Origin: Apis mellifera
Taxonomy: Eukaryota; Arthropoda; Insecta; Hymenoptera; Apidae
DNA length: 64,000 bases
Reading direction: 5' to 3'
Assembly (NCBI RefSeq): GCF_003254395.2
Contig: NC_037646.1
Span: 310,001-374,000 of the forward strand
Position numbers and translations under genes: made by a program. Under the pieces are notes generated by a model. The model had not been told where the DNA came from and ran no database searches. It saw nothing but the letters and a program-made list of their open reading frames with translations. Shown one piece after another: positions 37,201 to 49,500 of this stretch (within the stretch, counting starts at the first letter, position 1; each line of letters opens with the position of its first letter).

Positions 37201-37800
37201 TGATTTTACATTATTGTAATTTACAAACTATAAAAAATACAGAAAAAATTTTTAAATAAAAGTTGTTTTTTCTCATAAAGACTGTTGTCTAATAAAATAT
37301 TTAATGTTTATTTAATGTTTTGTTGCAATTAAAAAAAGCTATAAATAAAAAAGTTGATAATTTTTTTTAAATTTCTTAACATAAAATTTTAATCAGTAAT
37401 TTAAATAATTATGTAATATATAAAAAAAGTAGAATTTAAATATTTTTTATTTTTAATAAATACAGTTTCGTTATAATGTAGACTTTCATTGTTAAATTTT
37501 CAAAAATAAGAAAATTTGTATCATATATTTTTGTCTTCTATTAAACATTGGTCAATATATCAGATAGAAATAGAAAAAAAAAAAACATCCATATAACTAT
37601 TTTGTAAAATCTTTTTAATATAATCTTTAAATTTTTTTATTTTTTTATGTATCAAATAATAAAGACATTCAATCTTTTAAAAATATTATATTTATTTACG
37701 CAGTATAAAAGTAGATATAAAAGTAGTATATTAATGACAAATCAAATAATTTTGAAAATTCAGTAAAATTTACTATTAAAATAATTGACTATTTAATTAA
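34246..37800. other. AT-rich intergenic DNA, no gene seen
   Basis: Long A/T runs and short stops in every frame. Slightly less AT-rich pieces at 34680-34800 and 36100-36190 show no recognisable protein or RNA. Confidence 0.6.
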
Positions 37801-38371
37801 ATGACTTTGAATATTGTACAAATGGGATGTTTGGTAGTTTACTCGAAGAACCATTTTCTGTTATAGGACTGTATAATCATTTATACAGTATTATGAGCTT
37901 GGTATAAATGATGGTTTATTTTAATTAACTGTTAATTAACAACTGACTATGATGCTGTTCTGATTTTAATTATACTCTGATGTGAACTGTATTGTTATTG
38001 AATTTTATCTAATCTAAATTCTATTTTATTTTAATTGATCTGATCTAGAGACTGTTGTGATTTTAATTTTTCCTCCAATCATTTTTCATCAAAATTAAAC
38101 TAAAAGGAATCAATATTCACATTGACGATTTCGAAGAATGAGCTTTCGCGGAGTCGTATCGTAGCGCGTGGAAGTGCGATTGCTTCTATGATGGTTTATC
38201 GCACTAAGCGCACAAGTGATTTGTGAAGTGGCCAGAGTTGCTGCTAAATTTAAGATTTGAAAAGTATTAGGGAATTGTATGCGTTTGTAAATTACTGTTA
38301 GACTTATAGAAAATAAAATCCAAGTCTGATTGCTTTTCTTGGGTTTGTTTTTAACAAAATATTTATATTGT
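37801..38371 (+). mobile_element. Second copy of the LTR-like repeat
   Basis: Starts TGACTTTGAATATTGTACAA and ends about TTTTTAACAAAATATTTATA, parallel to 32214-32822 along its length and in the same orientation. About 60 bases past the end, TTTGGTGTAACTGGAATCTA (about 38432-38451) looks like a possible primer-binding site, so this could be the 5' LTR of an element whose inside was lost or replaced by the BEL/Pao insertion to its right. That reading is uncertain. Confidence 0.55.
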
Positions 38372-38599
38372 CAGAATAATTGTCATTTTTGAGAGAAGAA
38401 TTCTTGGAATTGTATATTTGTTAGAAACACTTTGGTGTAACTGGAATCTAGTTTTGGGATTTGAGACGATATTTTCTAATCATGCATTTTAATCTCAACA
38501 ACAATTAGTATTATTTTATTTGAGAAAAATTATTACATTTGCAGATCGGTTCCTTGGGAACATTGAATTTTATAGATGGCATAATCCCTTTTTCAATTC

Positions 38600-41500
38600 T
38601 AAAAATTTCTTGAAGGTATTGTTCAATTAGGGAGCTAGTCTACGATATTTGATCTAGATATTTAATCTATTATTGATCACTTGTATATCCTATACGAAGA
38701 TTCTATACGAAGATTCATGAAATGAACATGAAAAAAATTTTAGAGGGTACGCGCGTTTGGATAAAACCTTCTTGATTTTGGAACTTTTTGAAATTTAGAA
38801 TTTTCAAATTTTGTAATTTCAAAACTTTTTAAATTTTTGAATTTTATATCTTAGAATCTTCCAAACTCTTAAATCTTGTAACTTCGAATGAATAGAACTT
38901 TGAGACCTTGAGAATTTCGTGATAAACGTAAATTTTCATTAGCATATGAACTTTATTCTTCATGAACTTGTTTTGGAATAGAACTTTATTAATAGCGAAC
39001 TTTTTAATAAATTTCTAATAAATTTTATTTTATCATTATATTTTCAGAAATGGATTTTCGTTAATATTTTGGCCTTTTGAGTTGGATTCGATAAACCGAG
39101 AATTTAAAAAGTGCAGAGTATAATTATGCTGTGAAATCTGTCATGCTGTTAGTACAATAAGAACTTTAAAAATATCTTTAACTGTTATTTATTATCGTAA
39201 TCAAGTGCATCATTTTGCTGACATTCTGACAGGCACTCGAGAATCCTTGCTTTCTATCAAACTGCAGATGCAATCCTCTAGAATGTCTTCACACAACATA
39301 TAAAGAACATACCTAGGTGGGTATTATCTTAATTATTTCAATTTTCTTTTCCATAAGTTTTTTTACTAAGACATATGAATGTGGGATTGAAATCTCTCAT
39401 TAGAGAATGCGTCTTGTACAAATTCATATTTACTTGCTTGAAATCTTATTTCGAAACATATGATTGAACTTTGAGTGCTTCTGTGTTCAGTTAAGATTCG
39501 ATTAAAATAATTCTAATTTTTGAAGCTTTTGTGGTTTAAAAAGACATAGAAAAATAGAGAGAAAGTATAGAATTAAAAATAACTCGCCGTAATAAGAGAT
39601 GAATTTGAAAACTCATATTGCGAAATCGTGGATACTGTTGATTTTATAACTCAATGGCAACGATTTGATCCTTTTTGAATTGCATCTGCTTATCATATTT
39701 TTCACAATTATCTATATCCAGCAGAACAACAAGAATAATTTTATTTGTGATAGTGTTCGCAAGGAATCAATATGCACTCACAGTGCAGAATATTACTCGA
39801 GCTTTGAATCATATTTTATAATTAGTGCAATGATAAAATATAAAAAAACTTGATTTACCTTGTACTGATTCAAATATATACATTATGAAATTTGGGGATT
39901 TCGCTTCTCGCATTTTTCTTGCTTAAAATCATTGGAAATGTATCAAAAACGTTATTCCGATTAAATGAGAAATTAAATAATATCGTTACTAAGATTCATT
40001 TTAAATCTGCACTTCAATAAATTCAATGAAATAGCCATGATAATCGGTGTAGGATTATTTTAGAACTGGATTGTCATAGATAGATTCAATATTTCATACA
40101 ATAAGAGTTACAATTGTTTTGTAATTCATTATTAGTGATAAATAAATATTTTCATAAGCAGATTGAATTTTGTGATATAAAGTACAGAAAGCAGATCCAA
40201 TAATCTAAATTCCTTTGTGAATGATTTACTGAGCAACAATTTATACAAAACATTATTCATGACAGTGATTTTGTTATAAAAATTCTATTTCTCCATTTAA
40301 AAAACAGCAAATAAATTAGGGAACTCTCAGGAACAGACATATAAAGATTTCTATTAATTGAAAAATTAAATGATCATCCAGAAAAAAACAAAATAATAAT
40401 ATATAATTTATGATGAAATATGAAACATATATATGAATTTATAAATAGAAATTCTGAATTCAATAAATTAATGTACTTCTTATTATTATCATACAGTATT
40501 TAAAGAATCTAGCATTATTTTTAAATTACGAGTTGTATTTGATAGTTCTGCTAAGATATCAGAATTATCAACAATATACAACATACTAAACAACAAAATA
40601 GAATTTATTTTCAGTAATAATTAGATTTCATAAACATAAATATATTTTGTTAACTGATATCAAAAAAAATGTAACCAAAAAATACTTGTCAATAAAGAAA
40701 ATCGCTGTTTTTAACATATGTTTTAGAGATTATAACAGAACCACTTAAAATTTACGAATTAAATATTTATGGATCTTTTTTAGCAATTCGACTGTTGTTG
40801 GTGAAAATTACAGAAATAACTTCTTTAATAGCAGCCAGGTCATTTTTCGATTCGATTTTTATATCAATAACCTATTAACAGAATAGAATAAATGATCTAA
40901 TACAAACAAACTAACAACGAATTGATCACAATTTTATGTATTATAAGTTCACTTCGAAATTGAATTACTAATAACAATAGAATATTAAATGATGAAAAAT
41001 CAGAAGTGAAAATCAAAATCAAATCTAAAAAAGAAACAAAAATACTGGAACTATTGTGGAATGCGCACCAAGATGAATTGTATTTTATAAGATTTTTCAA
41101 TGGATTTCATAACGAAACATACCATCTTATCTAATATATCACAAATATTTGACCTATTAAGATTATTAAAAGTATTTATTTTATACGCGAATTTATTTAT
41201 TAGTGCAACAATTATGGCAATTAAAAATCTCTTGATGAATCTCTTCCTCATACTTCGTGAATAAATTTCTGGAATAAACTAGATTTTAGTTAATAACATT
41301 GCAGTTTTCAGAGCTATAATCGATAGGACAATTACATAATATCTGTATTTACTTACGTTTACAAAATCATAGACAATAGCACATATATGTTCTTCTTATG
41401 TGTCAAATCAAACTAATCTAATGCGCTTGGAACTGTAATATCTTGCTGTTTGTGCAACTCATTAAAAAGATGTGTATAACACTAAATTGCAATTGAAGTC

Positions 41501-43165
41501 AAGAATTTTGTTGGACTGATACTATGATTATATTCTGGATTAAGGCATCACTATCATGATAAAAGATCTTCGTTGCAAATTAAAAATACAACGATTAGGA
41601 TATATCACCTAATTTGAAATCATGAATGATTTCAATGAATCAAAACGATGATCTTTCGAGATTTTTTCTTATTAGAATTGCATATGACAACACTATGGTG
41701 AACTTGGAGAACTACATGCAATAGTCACAGACAGATTCTTATATCGAAGAACTATAAAGAACACAGTACAGTTACAACTTTTCAGTGATTAAGATAAAGA
41801 AATAGAATTTTTTAAGATTTTTATCTTATAACCGACTATTTCACGCCTACTATTTCTGATTTATTGAAAACTACGTAAGCAAAATCACGAATAATATATT
41901 TATCTCATTTAGTCTCTACATATGAACTCATATTATAAAATATTATAACAATATTATAACAAATATATTATAACAAACACACTTCAAATCAGAAATTCAG
42001 AACTTAAAAAATAATTTAGAAATTCTGAAAGACAAAGTACTGTACTTGTTAAATTCTTAGATACTTTTAGATTTCTTAGAATAAGCAATGCCTCAATTAA
42101 ACAAAAATATTTATTATTCACTCAGTATACAAATCAAGTAGATTATTTATTTTTCATAAATTTTTTTATAATTATACGCGAGTTATCAAACTATATAGTT
42201 TTTTTGCTGCGCAAAAAATTTTGGATATCATCTGCTAGAAGGATAGTGAAGAGCATCATTAAAAAATGTTTAATATTTTCAAGTAAAGTCCAACGCAAAT
42301 AATGAGTAATTTATCTGTTATCCAACTCACTCCTGTATATTCCTCTATATATCTTGCTATCTGCGAAGACTATGCAGATCTAAGGACAGGATGCGCATTA
42401 AAATTTATACTAAGGAATACATCTGTTTATTCGTATATTTTGTAATAAAGGCGATTCGCTATATTGAATTAATTATTAATCTTTTCACAGATGCATTTCT
42501 AAACTGGTAAAAAAATTTATTATACATCCACAATTATGCTACGATATTTATTCGGATAACGGAACTAATTTTGTTGGAACATGATTAAATTTAATTGAAT
42601 TTAAAAAACTCTTGCTTCAACAAATGCTTCTCGCATAAACAAAGAAATTTAAAAATAATCTAAAAAATATCTTTTTATAAATAAGAAGATAAATTTTTAT
42701 AAATAAGTGATATATAATTCCTCCTTCTGATTTTGAAAGCTTATGAGAGAACATTATAAAATCAGCGAAATCACATTTGAAGCGGATCATCGGGGATGCG
42801 ATATGACAAATTATATACTTTCTTAGTACAGGTACAGACAGTCCTTAATTCTTGCCTTCCTTATCATCCGATTCCAATGATTTTTCACTTCCTTCTTAAT
42901 GATTTATTTTGTGTCCCTTTGAATTTGACCTGCAAATCTAATAAAAAAATAAAACAAATTCAGCAGAGCAAAATGTATAACATTTTTTTTAACATTTTGT
43001 AATCTCGAATGGACAGAACTTGTGAATTTAATAATAAACATAAATATTCATTAGCATATGAATTTTGCTTTTGATTATTTCAGAGTAGAACTTTTAATAA
43101 CAAACTTTGTAATAAATTAATTTTATTACCATATTAATTAATTAATTTTATACTATAGCTCCAGG
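38600..43165 (+). mobile_element. BEL/Pao LTR retrotransposon relic
   Basis: An element that copied itself through RNA and reverse transcription. The 5' LTR spans about 38600-39046 (ending ...ATATTTTCA) and a truncated 3' LTR about 43000-43165, recognised by shared segments such as TTCATTAGCATATGAA and the AATAGAACTTT/AGTAGAACTTT ends. Just inside the 5' LTR, ATTTTGGCCTTTTGAG (from about 39083) resembles the conserved start of BEL/Pao inner regions. The pol-like part at 40460-42960 identifies the clade. A related LTR, reversed, is at 9960-10360. The region 39100-40450 should hold gag, but only shreds are readable. Frameshifts and stops throughout; LTR divergence suggests an old insertion. Confidence 0.85.
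40460..42960 (+). pseudogene. BEL/Pao pol (RT, RNase H, integrase), decayed
   Basis: Readable pieces in family order: reverse transcriptase start YYYHTVFKESS then KLRVVFDSSAKISE (about 40480-40570, family LRVVFDASAK); catalytic box FDFYINNLLT (about 40850-40880), where the family has FYVDDLLT, so both catalytic aspartates are changed to Asn; KILELLWNAHQDELYF (41039-41085); KSLDESLP (about 41226-41250, family WDESLP); RNase H-like WTDTMIIFWIKASLS (about 41510-41555); integrase zone with VIQLTPVYSS and CEDYADL (about 42315-42380); IYSDNGTNFVGT (about 42548-42583, second catalytic D); and LYTFLVQVQTVLNS (42808-42849). Order RT, RNase H, integrase is that of BEL/Pao pol. Several frames, many stops; no product possible. 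Confidence 0.88.
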
Positions 43166-46100
43166 AATTGGAGATATAGATTGGAATGGATTGGAGATAT
43201 ATATTTCTATTAATCTCTTATATATATTTTCTATTAATCTCTAATATTCTATCATTCCGTTAGGTATAGAAAACATGAAAGATTGTTAAAATTTTAAAAA
43301 TGCATTCCCTCAAAAGGATTTAACCATTAGAAAATTTTAAAATATTAATTAAATTAATATTTATAATATATATATTTAAAATATTAATTTAAAATTTAAT
43401 GGATTTTAATATTTCATTTAAAATTCAGATTTCAAATTGATTTAATTTTTTAATAAGATTTATTTTATTTTTATAATACTTTATATTATTTTTACATACA
43501 TATATTTAATTTTGTATTATTTTTATTATTCATAATATTTCATCAATTTTGAAATTTTAAAAAAATGAATTATGTTATTATAATAAAAATTTTTCAATAT
43601 TCTTATTGTTAATTAATAAAAGATATTATTTATTTTAAAAATTAAAATCTTTCAAAAATGTTGAAATATAATTTATAAATATTGATTTTTTGATTTATAA
43701 ATATTGCATAAATTATTAAAATTCATTAATTTTAATTTATCAAAGAAAATTGAGAAAAAAAAATTTTTAAATTTAATTAATTATATCTTATATTTTTTTA
43801 TTATATGATATTGTAAATCAAATATTGTAAAAATCAAATAATAAAAAAAAAGATTTGTAAGATTGAGAGAAATTAAGAAAAATATAGTAATATAATAATA
43901 GTATATAATAATGTAATTGTTGTCAATTATAAACTTTTTAAAATAATTTAAAGTTATAAATAAAATCAGTAATTTTATTGACATTTATAGCAGATTAATT
44001 GGTATTATTTATTCTTCAGCAATATTATAAATAAACAATAATTTGATAATTTCAATAAAATAATAAAAAATTTTCAAAAACATATAATGGTATAAAAAGA
44101 CTAAAATGATTTTTATAAATTCATTTAAATTTGAAATATATTTTAAAATCTAATCTCTATTGTAATTATGAAGTTACATAAATTAAAAAAACTGTTTTTT
44201 CATAAAATTAAAAAAAAAAAATTAAATTTCTTAAAATTTAAAATCAAAATCACTATGTATAGGATTATAGGACTATATGTATAGGATTACATGTTATACA
44301 TATATATATATTAATTATGTTTATATTTTTATATTTTTTATATCTATTTTATTTTATTATTATTTTAAGATTTTTATTGCACTTAAATTTAATACATTTT
44401 GCAATATTATATGCAATTTTATACTTATATTGTTGAATTATTGTAAAGATTTTTTTAATTATATCACAGGCAGATGGATTATTGATATAGATGCATTTTG
44501 AAATTGCGACTATATAGATAATTTATTAATAATACTATTTCTGCTAGTATATTTTATTAGTATTATATATTTCTGCTATTTCTGCTATATATATATTTCT
44601 AGTATTATTTCTAATTATTAATAAAATTTCATTATCTAGATAGAGAATTTTTATTTTCATTTCATTATTAATTACATTATTGATTAAATATTTAAGAATT
44701 TATTACAATATCATTACAATATTATCACAATTCATATTATAAAAATAAATTTTAAAAACTATTAATTTAATATTGCAACATTCAAAAATTATAATTTTTT
44801 TTCATCAATAATTTATTAATAAAATTATAATAAAAAATTTATAATTAATCTAAATTTTATAATTTTTAAATTAAGAGCTTAATTAATATAATGATTTTTA
44901 ATAATTTATTTTCTATATTCTTCAGGATCTTTCATTTATAATAATATAGTCTTTAAGAAATAAGTAAATCAATTAAGAAAAAAATAAAATATCGTATAAA
45001 TTTTACATAATGTACATAAAATGTTTACAATTGAATTATTAAAAATTATAACTTTTTTATATTTTATAATATTTTTATCAATATTTAAAATATTTTGTAT
45101 GAAATCAATTTTTTAAAAAATATACATTACTATCCACTTTTAGTTTTTGAAACATAAAAATGAAAATATAATTGTTTAATATTGAAGTATTATTTTAATT
45201 TTTCTTGTTAAATATTACGATATTATTGTACCATATTTAATATATAAAATTTTAATTAAGGAAAACATAAATATTATATGTATATAATAGTAACAATAAT
45301 AATAATAATGTTATTATTATTAGAATTACGATTCATTTGGATTTTTCTATATTTTATCCTAGTTTTTAAAGTATTCATGAACATTAAGAGAAATTTTTTA
45401 TAATAATTTAGGTTTAAAAATTTGTATAATTTATATTTATACATCAATTTTATTAATTTTATTTTAATATAAGTTGAATTAATAAAAAATTAATAATTAT
45501 AATTATAATTTAAATTAATAAAAATATTTTAAAAATTGAAAATGTAGTAAATGATCAGTATGTATACATATGTTCATACATAAAAAGAATTTATAAATAA
45601 AATTTCTACTTTGTATTTATTAATTATATTTTCTCTTTATTATTTTAATTAAAATAAATAAAATAACTTTTAATGTTCTAGGTTAAATAATAGTTTTACT
45701 ATTATTAAATTATTATACATAATATAAAAAATTCAAATAAAAAATTCAAAATAAAATTTTGAATTTTTGATTTTAATCCTTATTAATAATTGTATTATAT
45801 AAAAAGAGAAAATATATTAAATAATTAATATAAATATAAAAAAAAATAATACTTGTGCTATATTATCAATACTATTGCATTAATTATAATTATTTCATTA
45901 TATTATATTTTTCTCGTTTATGTGATTTATTATGATAACATATCACTGAAAACAAATATTTTATAAAACTAATGTGAAAGTTCGAAACTAGTAATTTCTA
46001 GTAACTTGATTGATTAAATCATTGATGCCAAAATCTCATAATTTTTATCTAAAATAAATTGTAATACAATATTATAGTATAATAAAAAATATAGATATAG

Positions 46101-46400
46101 ATAAGTATTTAAAAAAAAGGCATAAAGTTATACAGAGCAAATGAATTGTATATGTATGTAATAAAAAATAAAATAATAAACATTTATTATATTTAATTTA
46201 TTATAATATATTACATTCAAATTTTATATTTTTCCTATTCTTTTTTTCTTTTTTTTGTAATTTTTATTTAATATTAATATTAATATATTTATATATTATT
46301 TATATAATATATTTATATAATATTTGAACATAAGATTGCATGTTTAGCATAAATATATATTCAAATTTCTTTTAAAAAGTGTATTATCTATATATTATAT
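43166..46400. other. AT-rich intergenic DNA, no gene seen
   Basis: No protein family, RNA gene or structured repeat recognised. Reading frames at 43781-43984 (minus) and 44277-44501 (plus) are Ile/Phe/Tyr-rich chance frames. Confidence 0.6.
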
Positions 46401-46512
46401 ATTTCATGAACACAAGGTAAAGTTGAGTTGCGCAGGACCGTTGCGCAGGACTGTTGCGCAGTCAGTTAAGCATAATCCACTGGCAAAAGTAGTGGGGCTG
46501 CCCAAGAGAAAG
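46401..46512 (+). promoter_or_regulatory. Leader/promoter of RanBP9/10 with three TGCGCA sites
   Basis: A GC-rich stretch where the sequence changes abruptly from AT-rich DNA. TGCGCA occurs at 46429-46434, 46442-46447 and 46455-46460, exactly 13 bases apart, in a tandem unit close to GTTGCGCAGGAC(C/T). TGCGCA is the half-site of NRF1/Erect wing, which drives housekeeping genes. A four-codon upstream ATG frame (46406-46420) ends before these sites. The frame of the main ATG stays open upstream to at least 46423 but contains no ATG there. Confidence 0.5.
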
Positions 46513-49500
46513 ATGGCCGCCACCAGCGAGGAACCGAGTGTTATGGAGCCTTCTCAGACGAATTCCGGGCAAAATCAGCCCGTTGATCCTTTAAAAATGC
46601 TTTATCCGATGGTAAATGAAGAGGAAACGCCATTACCACGCTCGTGGAGTCCAAAGGACAAATACAATTACATCGGCCTCTCCCAAAACAATCTTCGTGT
46701 TCACTACAAAGGTACGTTTGATTAGTCTTAATCTTTCTCAACTATTTTTCTGCCATTCAGAGAATTCTCGCGGATGATTTTTAATGTTCTCCGAAATGAA
46801 GGATCGAGGAATGATTCCGGCCAATAGGATTTGATTCTTACTCGATACGGACGAATCGTTGACGGAGCTATAATATCGATTGAAAATGGCAGAGCTCCGT
46901 TTCGCGTGTGTCAGCGACCTAAACAAAGGAATCAGCTGATCGGTCATGGTCTCTGTTCGACTTTCTCTTGATCACTCATTTTTTATTAAATCCCAAGATT
47001 TAATTCAAATATCTATTCATCAATTGAAATTTTCGTGGATCTATGCTTTTCTGATTTCTTTCGGACATTTATGGAAAAAATGAATCTGCGTAGAGAAGGA
47101 GTAATGGCAATGACAGTTGCGATGTTTGAATAGTTTTCTTGTTCTGCTAAGTTTTTCTTTCTTTCTTTTTCTTTTTTTTTTTCTCCAGTTTTATTGTCAA
47201 TCAGTTTTAAAATGAACAAATTTTAAAAATTGAAAAAAATATTCGAATTATGTATTTATAGAAGTTTAATAAATTAATATAAATTAAGATACTAATAAGA
47301 ATAATGTTATTGTTATTGTAATTGTATCCTGATTTTCAAATTAAAATTGAAATTAATTTAAATATTTTTATGTAAAAATAGTGCGTTCCATATTTGAAAA
47401 AGTAATACTAATTGATTAATAATATTAAATGCTCTTAAAAATAATTTTTCTTCTAAAATAAAAAATCCAGAAATTATGTAATATTATTTACATTTAATTA
47501 ATATTATTTCAATGTGTAAAGTAATAGATTTTTAGATTAACAAAATTATATATTATTATATATTAATAAAAAATATAAATAGATTAATTACAAAAAATAT
47601 ATTAGTTAATAAACAAAATTTTTTAAATAAAATAAAATATTTTATAAATTAATGTAATTATTTTGTATTTATAATAAGATTATAAATTTTAAAAAGACTG
47701 TAAATTCCTTGTGATAATACTACTGATTTAAAATTTAATAATATTACTGATATATTAGAGTAATTTTAATAACTTATATTAGAATAATTTAAAATGCTTA
47801 TAATAAATTTATTATAATATTTTCAATATTTGTTAATATAATTTATTCCTTTATACAGTATTTGTTTTATTTTATAATTTTGTATATTTTCTTCATACAA
47901 TAGAAATTATGAAATATCTTAGATCTTTTGTACAAATAAATTTTTCAAAAAAAAGATCTTAATTTTCATTATAAAAAAGATTATTATAATAGTAAATATA
48001 TATTTAAGTAGCTATTATATTATTATAAGTAAATTGAAAATAATTAAAGTATAAATAATTTTCTATTATAGGAATATTTATTTAATAAAATAATAGTTAA
48101 AATAAACTTAAATAAACTCCATTAATTATGATGATATAAGAAAATATCTTATGCAATATGGAACTATATTAAAGGATGAATACATTACAAAAAAATATAT
48201 TTGTGACAAAGTCATTTTTTTCTCTCTGTTGTTTTTAAAATTATTAACATTTTTTTTTATATGCATATATATATTTTTTCTTGCATATTTTATATAACAT
48301 TAAATATATTTAGAAATTTATAACTGCACAACCTTGAAGTATCTCCTGACTCTCAAAATTAAGATTTATTATTTATATTATCAAGATTTTATCATAATTG
48401 ATAAATTTTAAGTATACGACGGACATAAATTTATGAATATAAATATATAAATATATAAATATGTTTTAGAAAATTTTATTGTTATAAATTTTTTTTTATA
48501 AGGCATCTATTATAAACTTTTTTAAATTATTTAATTTTATTATTTTTCAATTATTATTGTATGTTTTTTAATTATATAATTACTTTTTTTAATTATTTAA
48601 ATTTAATTTAATGATTTAATATATTTAAAATTATGATCTTTCATAGCTATATATTACTGAAATAAATAATAATAAATCAATAATAATGATCTTCTGATAT
48701 ATAATTACATATAAAAATTTTAATTATTTTCTTTTTCGTATTTTCTGATGTAGATTATTTGTTATAAATATTCATTATTTTCTTCATAAAAAAAAGCTTC
48801 TTTTTTTATTTCGAATTTATTATGGGTAGTTTATTATTATAATAATGAGTTATTAAAAAATAATCAGATTTTTTAAATGTGTTTACTTATACTTGCACAT
48901 TTTCGTCCGTTAAAATATTGATCTTAATAGAAACAGATATTATATTTAAATCATTATTACATTAAGATTATCTAATTAGGCATCTTTGAATGCATTTTAA
49001 TTAAAATATATAAGAAAAAAAAATATACATCATGTAAAAATGACTTCAAAAATTAGAAAAAAAATCTTTAATTTATTTTTTGATTCCATTTAATTGCATA
49101 CAAAATATATATTTTTTAATTTATCATAATTGAAGAATCTTAAAGAATTTTAGACTATATTTTATGTATGTACATATATAACAGTTTTGACCATATTTAT
49201 ATATTTATATATAATTATAACTTAAAAATATAAATATTTATAATTCTTAATATAAATATTCAAGAAAAGTTATTATTTTTAAAATTTTTTTTGTATTGTT
49301 CAAAATCTTTTTTTAATTTTTTTAAAATTATTAATTTTGTAAAAAATATTCTTAATTTTTATTAAGAAAAAATATATATTATATATATATATTTTTATAT
49401 ATAATATATATATATATATTATATTTTATATATATATTTTTTATATATAATATATATATATTAAAAATATATATTTAATAATAACAATTTGTGAAATGTA

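Noticed and set aside
40897..41251. Minus-strand frames of 66-67 residues
   Set aside because: They are antisense to the decayed BEL/Pao reverse transcriptase and RNase H region, which reads sensibly on the plus strand.
46541..47219. Three minus-strand frames around RanBP9/10 exon 1
   Set aside because: One is antisense to exon 1 and the others fall in the GC-richer intron patch; no family match.
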